The position numbers and the translations under genes were made by a program. The notes beneath the pieces were generated by a model. That model was not told the origin of the DNA, made no database searches, and saw only the letters and a program-made list of their open reading frames with translations. Of a DNA stretch of 64,000 nucleotides, positions 53,085 through 63,812 are shown in pieces; position 1 is the first letter of the stretch, and each line of letters starts with the position of its first letter. This stretch comes from Zoroaster sp. YZ-2022 (Eukaryota > Echinodermata > Asteroidea > Forcipulatida > Zoroasteridae), in contig CM055817.1 of the NCBI GenBank assembly GCA_029582265.1, forward strand, positions 57,730,340 through 57,794,339, read 5' to 3'.

Positions 53085-53425
53085 CACTAGTTGAAACATA
53101 GAGAAGGCCTTGATACAGTGCTTATTGGAACCACAACATAGAGAAGACCTAGATACTGTTCTTATTAGAACCACAACATAGAGAAGACCTAGATAGTTCT
53201 TATTAGAACCACAATGTAGAGAAAACCCAGACACGGTTCTTATTAGAACCACATCACAGAAAAGACTTTAGATACAGTTCTTATTAGAACCACATCACAG
53301 AAAAGACCTAGATACAGTTCTTATTAGAACCACAACATAGAGAAGACCTACATGTAGATACAGTTCTTATTAGAACCACAACATAGAAAAGACCTAGATA
53401 CAGTTCTTATAAGAACCACACTACA
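53085..53425. repeat. About 40-bp minisatellite, 8 copies
   Basis: Unit ACCACAACATAGAGAAGACC then TAGATACAGTTCTTATTAGA, with ATCACAGAAAAG and TGTAGAGAAAAC variants. Confidence 0.9.
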
Positions 53426-53895
53426 CGATAATTGAGATTCAAACCACATGGTTTTACCACAAACTGAACCAATTACAATGTAAATGCATTGGATTTGATG
53501 TATTTGACAGAACCAGTAGGGACAGTGTTCAGTTACTGTTATGACAGGTTTTGTCTGACAAACAAATGAAGGAGTTACATGTAATTCATCTTGATTTGGA
53601 ATAACAGGTGTTGATGTTTATGACAATCCAACCATTTTACTTGCGGATTTTGAGATTTAAGATCCCTAAACCGGAAGTTTTGATTCTGCCAAGATGATTG
53701 TCAGGGTCAAGCAATTTAATTTATTCTCAATACATGTAATGGTCCCATCAGGAATACTAAATAATGATAGCAATATGCTGTATTTTGTTATTTTCTTGTA
53801 CATTTTTATCATTTTTTTTTCTTCGGTTTTTCTCTTTTTTTTTCTTTTTTTCTTATTGTGCATGTGTAATTCAGTTTTATTTGTATGGTATATTT

Positions 53896-54230
53896 AATAA
53901 TAATAATAATAACTTTATTTATAGAGTGCCAAAAGATAAAATGTGCTTTTACATTATTACCTCTGGTCATTGGGCTAATATTAATCCTTAAACTTTCTCA
54001 GCTCCCTGGGGAGTATATAGCCCTGAGCACATCAGAAGCTTTTTCAACCACAATATCAACCTCTACCCTCACAGGTACCCATTTATACTCCTGGGTGAAG
54101 AGGAGCACTGTACAGTGAAGTGTCTTGCTCAAGGACACAAGTACCATGGTCGCGGCCAGGATTCGAACCCACATTCTGACGACTCGGCCATCAGAACACA
54201 AGTTCGATGCACTAAACCCCTCGTTCGTGC
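53896..54230 (-). mobile_element. Type 1 SINE, diverged subfamily
   Basis: (AATAATAAT)n, ACTTTATTTATAGAGTGCC, CAGCTCCCTGGGGAGTATAT, GTGTCTTGCTCAAGGACACA and GGATTCGAACCCACATTCTG. It ends in a C-run rather than the usual cacgacactcc. Confidence 0.8.
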
Positions 54231-54274
54231 CCCCCCCCCCCCCATTTGCTTGTACATTGTGTATTTGGTTGCTT

Positions 54275-54430
54275 AACCCTCCTACACATGGAGGCCACTC
54301 CGATCCACAAAATTCTGTTCTTGAGCAACCTTCAGTACATACATGTACATGTACAAGCCTGCTGTCCTTTCCAAGTAATCTTACAAAATCAACTGTGTGC
54401 CACCCAAGGCTACTGTAAATGTTTGAACAT
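54275..54430. mobile_element. TTAACCCTCCTACACATGG repeat
   Basis: Shares GGAGGCCACTCCGATCCAC, AAATCAACTGTGTGCCACCC and CTGTAAATGTTTGAACAT with 63813-64000, which runs off the window. Confidence 0.6.
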
Positions 54431-54649
54431 ATTAGTATGGCCTGCAATGTATCAATGGGAGACCACTTTACCCTGTAATCTCAGTGGTGTGACAGTGCAC
54501 AGAAGGGTAACCATAGGAGGCCACTGGCAATAGCTAATGGCTTGGTGTGGCCTGGAGTGAGTTGTTTCAAAAATTGCACTGATTGTAGGAGTGGTATTAT
54601 AATTGTTTGTTTTGTTTACTATTTTTGGAGTCATCAAAGCTATGAATTT

Positions 54650-54901
54650 TTAACCCTAAACCCCCCACCCCCCCCCCCCCCAGCTATTTTGGCTAAGAAC
54701 CTTCCTGAATTCACTAAAAATCCAACACCATGCAGTAACACTACCACCCAACTGTTGGACTTGGCTGGAATTAGGACACCCGGCCCCATGTAAAGTATCC
54801 CTGTCTGGGCTATACAGTATCGAGTCCATCAAAATCGAGTCCATCAAAATCCAACAAACCCTGCTGTTGGAGTTTGAATGGTTTGGGGTTGTTAGGGTTA
54901 A
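54650..54901. mobile_element. TTAA MITE, family E
   Basis: TTAACCCTAAACCCCCCACC at the left and GGTTGTTAGGGTTAA at the right, with TAAGAACCTTCCTGAATTC inside. Confidence 0.75.
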
Positions 54902-55205
54902 ATGAGACATTTATCATTGTACGATCAGGGAACTATTTCTTTTAAAAATATATATATATATTTCATATAAAAACTGTTAAGTAAAACAATTTGCAGGGGT
55001 GTAATTTGTCCGGATTTTTCAGGATTTTTGAATTTTTACAAATCGCAATATTGTGATCCTCCAGATTTTAAAGATTTAAGCAATAAAAGAAAGCAAAGCA
55101 AATGCTCAGAACTATAGATTTCACCCCAGCGCTGTTCACAACAGCGGCCCCAAATACCCCTAGCTAAATTTACGTGGATTTTTCAAAACTGCCCAATTAC
55201 ACCTC

Positions 55206-55325
55206 TGTTATAAAGCATGCATATCCTAGCGACTAGATCAAGGCGCTGTACATTATTATCCTTGCTCATCAGGTGCATAAATCATTCCTGAAACCATCTC
55301 AGCTCCCTGGGGAGTATACACCTCA
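55206..55325 (-). mobile_element. Type 1 SINE fragment
   Basis: CTTGCTCATCAGGTGCATAA and ATCATTCCTGAAACCATCTC, then CAGCTCCCTGGGGAGTATAC, match the SINE body. Confidence 0.6.
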
Positions 55326-55619
55326 CTGGATGTTATGTTATTGTGTTAGTCCAAAACAAATAAAATGAATGAAACTGTAATTGATTGATTGATTGATTGA
55401 TTGGCGAACAAAATCTCAATAAAGCATTTTTGTTTTAATTGCAATTGTCAAACAGCTGTGTTTGGTCAAACATCTATACAATTTTAGTCTTTGTGTGATG
55501 TGCAAGGTCACAACCAGTGGCTCTGGTTTTACTCATAACAATTTTTTTCTGTTTAATTTAGCTTTTAAGTGTAAATTTTGGAGGCTGCCAATTTCAGATT
55601 TTTAATGCACCAATAATAA

Positions 55620-55850
55620 TAACAATTGATTTAATTTTGCCCTACACCGACGTGTGTATAGCACTGTATACTCAGTGCTTTCCGAGTGTCTGTGAAAAAA
55701 CTACACAGGCGACTCGGGCTGGATTCGAACCCACGACCTCCTGCTTACTAGTGCAGACGTTTTAACTGAGTATACAGTGCTATACACACGTCGGTGTAGG
55801 GCAAAATTAAATCCATTGTTTATCTCCCGACGCAAGAATTTCACCAACCT
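55620..55850 (-). mobile_element. Type 2 SINE foldback copy
   Basis: CCTACACCGACGTGTGTATA at the left and ACACACGTCGGTGTAGGGC at the right. The single head GGATTCGAACCCACGACCTC sits between them. Same layout as 7328-7530. Confidence 0.8.
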
Positions 55851-55854
55851 ACAT

Positions 55855-56111
55855 GTATATATATCGCAGAACCCGCTGCTATATGGGATTCTAGCCGGCC
55901 AATTGTCATCGGGCAAGCTCGGTGGTCGAGAGGTAAGACGTCTGCACTAGTAAGCAGGAGGTCGTGGGTTCGAATCCCTCCCGAGTCGCCTGTGTAGTTT
56001 TTTCACAGACACTCGGAAAGCACTGAGTATACAGTGCTATACACACGTCGGTGTAGGGCAAAATTAAATCAATTGTTTATCTCCTGACGCAAGAATTTCA
56101 CCAACCTATAT
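55855..56111 (+). mobile_element. Type 2 SINE, first of a tandem pair
   Basis: AACCCGCTGCTATATGGGAT, GCAAGCTCGGTGGTCGAGAG, GTGGGTTCGAATCCC, CACTCGGAAAGCACTGAGTA, then GTGTAGGGCAAAATTAAATC and a CAAGAATTTCACCAACC end. Confidence 0.88.
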
Positions 56112-57503
56112 ATACTCCTCAAAAAAAGAAATGCAACACCTTTTTTCCTTGTTTTTAGAAAATATCCATTCAACATTTTTATTTGTCCCTTAGTTCATAG
56201 TCTTAATAACGTGTATGACCCCCTCTAGTGTCTATGCATGCATGGATTCGACTTCGCATTGAGCGCACCAGCCTCCGAATACATTCATGCGGCATCCGTC
56301 GCCATTGTTCCATTAGCGCATCAGTTAACTGGTCCACAGTGACGGGCTGTACCTGTTGTTCATGAACGCGTCTACCGAGTTCATCCCACACATGTTCAAT
56401 GGGTGACATGTCCGGACTAAATGCAGGCCATGGTAGAGTGTCAATTTCCTCCTGCTGAAGCCACTCCCGAATCACCCTAGCAACGTGAGGTCGGGCGTTG
56501 TCCTGTTGGAACAAACGCAAATTTTCATGTTCCTGCATGTACGGCGCGACCACTGGGATGAGGATCTCATCTCTGTATCGTTGGGCATTGAGGGGACCGT
56601 TGACCACCACTAGGTCTGTAGGTCCATGGAATGAGATTCCCGCCCACACCATGACGCTTGGCCCACCGTACCTGTCACGTTCTACCACACATGCGTCGCT
56701 GTATCGTTCACCAGGTCGGCAATAGACTCGAGCTCTACCATCGTTATGTGAAAGGCAGAACCTAGACTCATCAGAGAATAGAACCTCATTCCACATTCGT
56801 TGGGTCCAATTCCGATGGCGATTGGCCCACTACAGTCGTGCCACTCGCCGGGCGTTTGTCAGCTGCGGTCCCCTGTACGGTCGTCGGCACCTGAGGTTGT
56901 CAGCACGAAGACGGTTTCGAATGGTTTGGTCACTCACTCGATTGTTATGGATGCCAGGAGTTTCTCTTGCCGTTTGGCGAGCAGTTCGGAACCGATTACG
57001 TAAGTGCTGCAGCCGAATATGGCGGTCCTGGTTTTCATCCGTTACACGTGGGCGACCACGTTACACGTGGTTCGATAGCGTTGTTGGAGTTGAACAATTG
57101 TGGATGCATTCACATTGAGCTCCCTAGCAACGGCTCGGGCAGCCATACCTGCATCGAGCATCCCAATCGCATGCCCTCGGTCTGTAACAGAGAGCCGTGG
57201 CATCCTGCTGTGAACATACAGTGCAAAACAAAGTCAGGTTTTGGGTACGTGGGTAGACTGACTACCTGCATGTGCAAACAAATCCCAGACTTTATCATTA
57301 CGTAAGACTTTATTCACAGTTCCGTCAAAATCAGGAAACCGCCCAATGTCAGAAATCAGTGATGGGTATCGAGCGCTGAAAAGGCCTATTAGAAGGCTTG
57401 TGACGTGGTTAAATAAATCATCAATACTGGAACATTATGAACTGGTGACCAAACAACTTAAAGGAAAAATTCAAGTTTTGCGTTTCTTTTTTTGACTAGT
57501 ATA
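56112..57503 (-). mobile_element. Tc1/mariner-like transposon, decayed
   Basis: Inverted ends TATACTCCTCAAAAAAAGAA (left) and TTCTTTTTTTGACTAGTATA (right) with TA flanks enclose a transposase pseudogene. The element splits a tandem pair of type 2 SINEs: ATTTCACCAACCTATA before it and TATATCGTGGAACCCGCTGC after it belong together in other copies. Confidence 0.88.
56203..57203 (-). pseudogene. Tc1-like DD34E transposase, disrupted
   Basis: Reading leftward, ATG at 57203 starts an N-terminal helix-turn-helix (DRGHAIGMLDAGMAARAVAR, ELNVNASTIV) that breaks near 57055, where coding similarity resumes in another frame after an apparent deletion. An in-frame TAG lies at 56832-56830. From 56796 to the stop at 56203, 197 codons are open and carry the catalytic core: Asp9 in SDESRF, Asp99 in QQDNARPH and Glu134 in SPIEHVWDE. 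The spacing of 34 residues between the last two defines the Tc1 DD34E class. The catalytic half is intact but the DNA-binding half is not, so the product should be inactive. Confidence 0.9.
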
Positions 57504-57755
57504 TATCGTGGAACCCGCTGCTATATGGGATTCTAGCCGGCCAATTGTCATCGGGCAAGCTCGGTGGTCGAGAGGTTAAGACGTCTGCACTAGTAAGCAG
57601 GAGGTAGTGGGTTCGAATCCCGCCCGAGTCGCCTGTGTAGTTTTTCACAGACACTCGAAAAGCACTGAGTATACAGTGCTATACACACGTCGGTGTAGGT
57701 CAAAATGAAATCAATTGTTTATCTCCCGACACAAGAATTTCACCAACCTATATTA
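57504..57755 (+). mobile_element. Type 2 SINE, second of the tandem pair
   Basis: Same order of blocks as 55855-56111: CTCGGTGGTCGAGAGGTTAA, GTGGGTTCGAATCCCGCC, ACACGTCGGTGTAGG and ACAAGAATTTCACCAACC. Box A TGGTCGAGAGG and box B GGTTCGAATCC are both intact. Confidence 0.88.
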
Positions 57756-58061
57756 ATAATAACAGAATACAAACACGTTGTACAATACTTTGTTGTGTTT
57801 GGTCAAACATCTGTACAAACATCTGTACAAACGTCGAGTTGTACCTCCAGTTCTTTTCAGAACTAATTACTACTCAATTGAGAATTGCTTATCCTCCTCA
57901 CCATGCAAAGCTACAAGTCTTACGTACAATACTTTGTTTTCTCAAAAATGTCAGCATCTGTTCACACTTTTCACAAGACCTGTGAGTTTTATTTATTTTT
58001 TGAGAACTAAATGGTTGAAACAAATGTAGTTACCAATTATAAGGTTGTAACAGACATAGTT

Positions 58062-58440
58062 ATGACCTTGTTGCAGACATAGATTTCACTCAGTTCAACA
58101 AGGTCATATCATAGTTATGACCTTGTTGCAGACATAGATTTCACTCAGTTCAACAAGGTCATATCATAGTTATGACCTTGTTGCAGACATAGATTTCACT
58201 CAGTTCAACAAGGTCATATCATAGTTATGACCTTGTTGCAGACATAGATTTCACTCAGTTCAACAAGGTCATATCATAGTTATGACCTTGTTGCAGACAT
58301 AGATTTCACTCAGTTCAACAAGGTCATATCATAGTTATGACCTTGTTGCAGACATAGATTTCACTCAGTTCAACAAGGTCATATCATAGTTATGACCTTG
58401 TTGCAGACATAGATTTCACTCAGTGCAACAAGGTCATATC
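58062..58440. repeat. 55-bp minisatellite with a built-in hairpin, 7 copies
   Basis: Unit ATGACCTTGTTGCAGACATA, GATTTCACTCAGTTCAACAA, GGTCATATCATAGTT. ATGACCTTGTTG and CAACAAGGTCAT are perfect inverted repeats in every unit; the last copy has GTGCAACA. Confidence 0.95.
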
Positions 58441-58897
58441 TTTTTACAGAGTTCCAGGATGAACACACAAAACCTATGGAAGAAGATACGACGTTGTTGC
58501 ACTCAATTGTTGTAATATATGCAAATTTATGCACTGTTGCACATATGACCATAGTATTAGCCAGAGGGGTGTCTGGGTGTCTTTTGGACACGTTATTTCA
58601 TCTGTCATTTACATGTACAAGTATTGTAAGTGAACAATTTGGACACCCTGTTTTGAAATTTCCAGCAAATTTGGACATCCTATTTCTAAATCCTGGCTAA
58701 CATCTTGCATATGACCTTTTTGCATTTTTTAGATATGACCTTGTTGTTCTGATAGGATGACTTAGGTCCCTTTAGGGGCTCTATATTTTGTTCTCGTTCT
58801 GTGTGACATGTAAATTATATTCTGTATTAGGATAGTTGTGTCTTGTACTCTTGTGATGTCAAGGAAAGTACACAATATGTGTTACACAACATATCTT

Positions 58898-59075
58898 TAA
58901 CCCTCCTAGTTCTGGTGCCTTTTTCAGACAAGTTGATGCACCATTTGAAACCATTCGTTTTGTGAAACACACCAAGGTGTAGTGTATCCACCATTCAAAA
59001 CCATTTGAATGATTTATAAGCCACTGTGTAGTACATTCACCATTTGAAACCATATGGAAACACACCAAGGTGTAG
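58898..59075. mobile_element. MITE family D, truncated
   Basis: TTAACCCTCCTAGTTCTGGT, ACACCAAGGTGTAGTGTATC and AGCCACTGTGTAGTACATTC are nearly identical to 46927-47110. Confidence 0.75.
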
Positions 59076-59218
59076 AGGCTGGTTATTAACTTGTCTTGTT
59101 TCGGTGTGAGGGGCTGGTTTCTTCAGTGTGGAGTCGTTGTAACAACTCAATGACTTAGTAGCCCCCACCTTGGAGTGGCCATTGGCCTTGTGTGGGGCGA
59201 TTTGCGTAAAAAAAAAAA
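59076..59218 (+). other. Poly(A)-tailed sequence of unknown family
   Basis: A GC-richer block (GAGGGGCTGGTTTCTTCAGT, CCTTGGAGTGGCCATTGGCC) ends in a 13-base A run, directly before the 54-bp satellite. The tail suggests retroposition; source unknown. Confidence 0.35.
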
Positions 59219-59575
59219 AATAGCTGTTGCAAACTGCTTACCAACCTAAAGGACCTGTAGTATAAATAGAGAATTAGCCGTTCAAACTGCTTACCAACCT
59301 AAAGGACCTGTAGTATAAATAGAGAATTAGCTGTTTGCAAACTGCTTACCAACCTAAAGGACCTGTAGTATAAATAGAGAATTAGCTGTTGCAAACTGCT
59401 TACCAACCTAAAGGACCTGTAGTATAAATAGAGAATTAGCTGTTGCAAACTGCTTACCAACCTAAAGGACCTGTAGTATAACGAAACGTAAGGCCAATAA
59501 CCATTATTTTGCACCGATACTTTGAGAAAGAACCTGCTAGGTTCGAAACGTAAGGCCAATAACCATTATTATGCA
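59219..59575. repeat. Second 54-bp satellite array with its flank, 5 copies
   Basis: Same unit as 19698-21230. It is followed by CGAAACGTAAGGCCAATAAC, duplicated, with AGAACCTGCTAGGTTCGAAA between, the flank also seen at 18085 and (inverted) at 21227. Confidence 0.92.
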
Positions 59576-59944
59576 ATTATTATTTATCAGACCACCTGCC
59601 AATGAGTGTTTCATGTATATTCCAGGGCCCAGACTTGTACAGGAACTGGCAAACTATGAGAAATAATTCACAACATAAGCTCTGTCAAGGTTACATATTA
59701 ACTAAACCTTTTACTTGTTGAGGAGAGGGCATATGTTGAAGAGAGAGCACATGTATGCTTCAGAGAACTAGTCATGATTGTACAATGTACCTTGATAATT
59801 GATTGACCTGATGTTACCTTGTGCTAACAGGTGCCTGTTACTACAAGTCACGCAAGCAGCTCAATAATGCAGATCTCTCTATAAATATCCAGTAAAATGA
59901 TTTGCCCAGATGATGTGTTCATATCATGGGAACCTCACACTAAC

Positions 59945-60168
59945 TTAAAGGGGCAGTCTCATCACAATCGGAGCAGAATTTCAACAGGGCATGGAATCAG
60001 GGTCCTAGTTTAAGATGAACACAGTGAATAAAAATGTTCTGCTCATTTATGCAGCAGCAACGGTAATATGACCTTATCATGCAGGGTATTATTTTTAATC
60101 ACCGAGTTAATCTAAAACTCACACTCTGATTCCATGCCCTGTTGATTATGACGATATTATCCCTTTAA
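59945..60168. mobile_element. TTAA MITE, family A
   Basis: TTAAAGGGGCAGTCTCATCA at the left and ACGATATTATCCCTTTAA at the right. Confidence 0.8.
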
Positions 60169-60655
60169 AGGTACAGTATTGGTAATGTTGGCAACACTGC
60201 TTCCATGGGTATGCTTATCTCAGACTAACTAAAAGGTACAGCATTGGTAATGTTGGCAACACTGCTTCCATGGGTATGCTTATCTCAGACTAACTAAAAG
60301 GTACAGCATTGGTAATGTTGGCAACACTGCTTCCATGGGTATGCTTATCTCAGACTAACTAAAAGGTACAGCATTGGTAATGTTGGCAACACTGCTTCCA
60401 TGGGTATGCTTATCTCAGACTAACTAAAAGGTACAGCATTGGTAATGTTGGCAACACTGCTTCCATGGGTATGCTTATCTCAGACTAACTAAAAGGTACA
60501 GCATTGGTAATGTTGGCAACACTGCTTCCATGGGTATGCTTATAAATATAAATCTCAGACTAACTAAAAGGTACAGCATTGGTAATGTTGGCAACACTGC
60601 TTCCATAGGAATGCTTATCTCAGACTAACTAAAAGGTACAGCATTGGTAATGAAA
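60165..60655. repeat. About 65-bp minisatellite, 8 copies
   Basis: Unit AAAGGTACAGCATTGGTAAT, GTTGGCAACACTGCTTCCAT, GGGTATGCTTATCTCAGACT, AACTA. One unit carries an AAATATAAATCT insertion at about 60543. The array starts at the TTAA end of a family A MITE. Confidence 0.95.
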
Positions 60656-60894
60656 GCCAATGTGATAAGGCCAAAAAAAGTTCTCCTGTTTCTGGTTATA
60701 GGTCGGCTTCAAAATCTGTGCGGTTGTGGTTTTTATTTATTTATTTTTTTTTTTAAATCTTTTTTTTTATGGTAGCGTGTGTACACGGTTATTGAAACCA
60801 GACCAAATTTCCCATGTATACACAAAGTATGGTGGCTTATCCAGGCTTCACAAATCAGGCAAATGTTCATACCCCTAGGTAAAAAAAAAGTGGT

Positions 60895-61144
60895 TTAACC
60901 AGTTCGAGTCGGAGGCCGTGTATACACGCAATTTTTTTTGCACCACGGATCGGAGAGCGTCTAAACACGCCATAGGAAACTCCAATATATTTGTATGCAT
61001 GCTCGGTTGAGCCACGCGTGTACGGTGACATGCTCGGAAGACGTGGCTACGCGCTGTGGAAGCTTCCATTAACGTGTGTGTGGGAAAAAGAAACCCGCAC
61101 AGGGGCCCAGAAAAACTTTTTTATTCCCGACGCGAACTGGTTAA
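60895..61144 (-). mobile_element. TTAA MITE, family B, inverted copy
   Basis: TTAACCAGTTCGAGTCGGAG at the left and CCCGACGCGAACTGGTTAA at the right. Nearly the complement of 8409-8626. Confidence 0.85.
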
Positions 61145-61424
61145 TCTAAATCAAGCACTCCAATTCCATATTCAGCACTTATGGCCTGTACTTCTTGCCA
61201 GGTAGTAATTTTGCTCAGGTTGTAATCCATCAGTGCACTTTTGTTTCTTTTGATGCTCAGTATGTACGTACAATGTACAGTACAATGTACAGTACATGGA
61301 TACATGTATGTATCTTTCCGTACTCAGGTTTTCCGTGCCTTAGCCAGTACCAGTAACAGTAACTGATATATTTGAGTGTCTTAAAATTTTTGCAATCTAT
61401 TGTTATGTCATTTCTAATTCATTG

Positions 61425-61640
61425 TTTCTATATTTATATTTATCATTTATATTTATATTTATCATTTATCATTTATCATTTATATTTATATTTTTATTTT
61501 TATTTATCATTTATATTTATATTTATCATTTATCATTTATCATTTATCATTTATATTTATATTTTTATTTTTATTTATCATTTCCTGTAATTGGCAGCTC
61601 GTCCGCTGTTGGAATTGGACAATAAATAAATAAATAAATA
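61425..61640. repeat. TATTTATCATT low-complexity repeat
   Basis: A block of about 94 bases made of ATTTATATTTATATTTATC and ATTTATCATTTATCATTTAT occurs twice, then (AATA)n at 61620-61643. Confidence 0.85.
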
Positions 61641-61643
61641 AAT

Positions 61644-62439
61644 AAGTACATGTATGTACTTCAGCACAGAATAGTCTAATTCTAATAGCATTGTTTTCTG
61701 CACACTTATATGTAGTCTACACACAGACTGTGTACTGCAAGTGCCTTTAACATTGAAGTTTTCCAGAGGGGATGGGTTGCCCTGCCCACAACCTGGAAGA
61801 GCCATGGCCTGGGAAAAACGTATGCAAATGAGGTGTTAGTTTACCAAGGTTTACAGCCTGGTGTCTGCCACCCTTAGGCATGTATGATAATGAGTTGAGA
61901 CCAGACTAAGTGGGATGGTGTTGGGCCAATGTGTTTGGTTGGCTAGGTATGAGGTCAGGCCCTTCAGCTAAGAGGTGGATATGATAGGATTGTATGGGAG
62001 TCCGTGGGTAGTACTAGCTGTTGTCCTGTTGTAACAAGATTGGGGAATGCTGTGATCTTGGCAGTCAGTTCTGTGCTCTTACCACTGTGTTTCTGGTTCA
62101 CCGAGTACCCTCCTTGTGAAGTGTTATGTCTATAATCTCTTTACACTGTATAGTGTGAATTAAGCAGTTGTAGTACATGTACGTGTATCTGAACAAGTGT
62201 ATTTACTGAGATCCGACCGTTCGTTGGCAGAGTTCTTCTTTGAACGGGACTAATTGATGCTTGTCAAGTTATTGTGTCTATAGAACCTATACACTGCAGT
62301 GAAATAAGGGAAATTCAAAGGATTAATACAGTGTTACTGGCTGTACATGAATATATTGTTTGCAGTTTATTATGGAAACTACTTTATTTTGGTAAGTTTC
62401 ATTATGAGCAACGTGGTGTCGTTTCCTTCCTACATGGGT
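61644..62439. other. Noncoding DNA, unassigned
   Basis: Moderately GC-richer segment 61760-62130. An octamer ATGCAAAT lies at 61831. No open frame or exon that I can support. Confidence 0.3.
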
Positions 62440-62825
62440 TGACCAAGACTAACCCTCCTACTTCTGGTACCTTTTTCATACAAGTTGATCCACCATTTGA
62501 AACCATTCGCTTTTGTGGTTTTGAATGGTGAAATAACTGTGTACAGTATTGATTCCCCCAAATGGTTTTGAATGGTAGGTCAGCTAATACAAAACCTTGT
62601 TTGGATCTTTCCAAATGGTAGTAGGCCTACAGCTAATACAAAACCTTGTTTGGATACTTCTAAGTGGTGAATCAATGGACCCTCTATGCATTTGAATGGA
62701 TTTGAATGGAAGTAAAGCTTGCTACCAACACTGTTCAAATCACCATGTGTGTACAAAACCAATGGGCATTTTGGTAAGTGGAAATTTTGAATGGTTTCAA
62801 ATGGTCAAACAGTAGGAGGGCTAAT
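62440..62825. mobile_element. TTAA-type MITE, family D
   Basis: CTAACCCTCCTACTTCTGGT at the left and CAAACAGTAGGAGGGCTAA at the right. Nearly the complement of 45956-46330. Confidence 0.8.
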
Positions 62826-62856
62826 AGATGTTAACTCAACTTAACTTTCAAAGGAT

Positions 62857-63165
62857 TAACCCTCCTACTATAGCTGCACTTTAGTGGCAAGTAGCTACAG
62901 TGGTCAAAATCAGTCAACTGCCTGTTTTGACTGTTTACCCAAATGTTCACACAGGGGCATTTTTGACTGGTTTTTACTGTCATTTTGCCCACCCTCAACA
63001 ATACAAGACAGTGCTTTTACCAGTCAAAAAAATTCGACTCATTTTGACCTGTAAATGTACATGCTACACATAAGGTTTGACAGTGTTTGACTTTCAAGTG
63101 TACTAGTATAACCTTGGCATGGGGATGTATCCACATTTTGACTGATTTTGACCCGTGTAGTAATA
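62857..63165 (-). mobile_element. TTAA MITE, family C, inverted copy
   Basis: TTAACCCTCCTACTATAGCT, CAGTCAACTGCCTGTTTTGA and GGTTTGACAGTGTTTGACTT; complement of the family C blocks elsewhere. Confidence 0.75.
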
Positions 63166-63812
63166 AGAGAAAGCATGGAGGAAGGAAAGGCAATTCAAAG
63201 GATTAACCCTCTCAGTACCGAATTGTTTTGACATAAACAACCGCTGGTGACCGCATTGTTTGACCACTCAAGCGTGAAGCACACATTCTTACACAACAGA
63301 AAGCTTGTGTTCAAAGGCCAATTTTACAAACTCTATTATCACCTTGAAAATATCGTTTTACAGCAAAATAAATAATAAAAAATATCTTACTTATTGAATT
63401 CCCTTTCATAAAATCCAAAAAACATTAAGATCGGTCAATAAATGTCTAAGTTCTCGGTCTTTGTTTCCTCAGTGTGATCTGAAAACTCAAACACTTTTTT
63501 GTACACAAACATATGGCGCTCCGTAGGTGTTTGGCATTTCGGATCTTTCCACTCCAGTTTGAAGGGATTGCATAATAGCAACCTTATTTTATTTCACCAT
63601 CAATGGAAAGATCCGATCTTGCTCTTTCCAACCATTGTAAGCTTGGGTATGGAGGGTGAACATGGACAAAACTACAGCTTTATAACAAATGGCCTTTATG
63701 CTCAGGCTAGAGTGCTTTTTTGTGTGGAAGCTTGGTCGACTAAAGTCGCCTATGGTAAGGAAGAGGGGGTATGAGTGTAGTCGACTAAAGTCGCCTATGG
63801 TAAGGAAAGGGT
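63166..63812. other. Noncoding DNA with a short duplication
   Basis: GTCGACTAAAGTCGCCTATG followed by GTAAGGAA occurs at 63738 and 63780. Nothing else recognised. Confidence 0.35.

Noticed and set aside
53998..54447. 149-residue minus-strand frame
   Set aside because: It reads through a type 1 SINE and a C-run into another repeat; no protein similarity recognised.
1012..54901. Telomere-like TTAACCCTAACC strings
   Set aside because: They occur once per end of family E MITEs and are not in tandem.
31960..57640. Functional tRNA genes at the box A/box B sequences
   Set aside because: Every instance continues into a shared SINE body and tail, and the anticodon region has an irregular loop (eight bases in the type 2 head).
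2041..60655. CRISPR arrays
   Set aside because: The tandem arrays have no unique spacers and lie in a eukaryotic genome with introns and SINEs.
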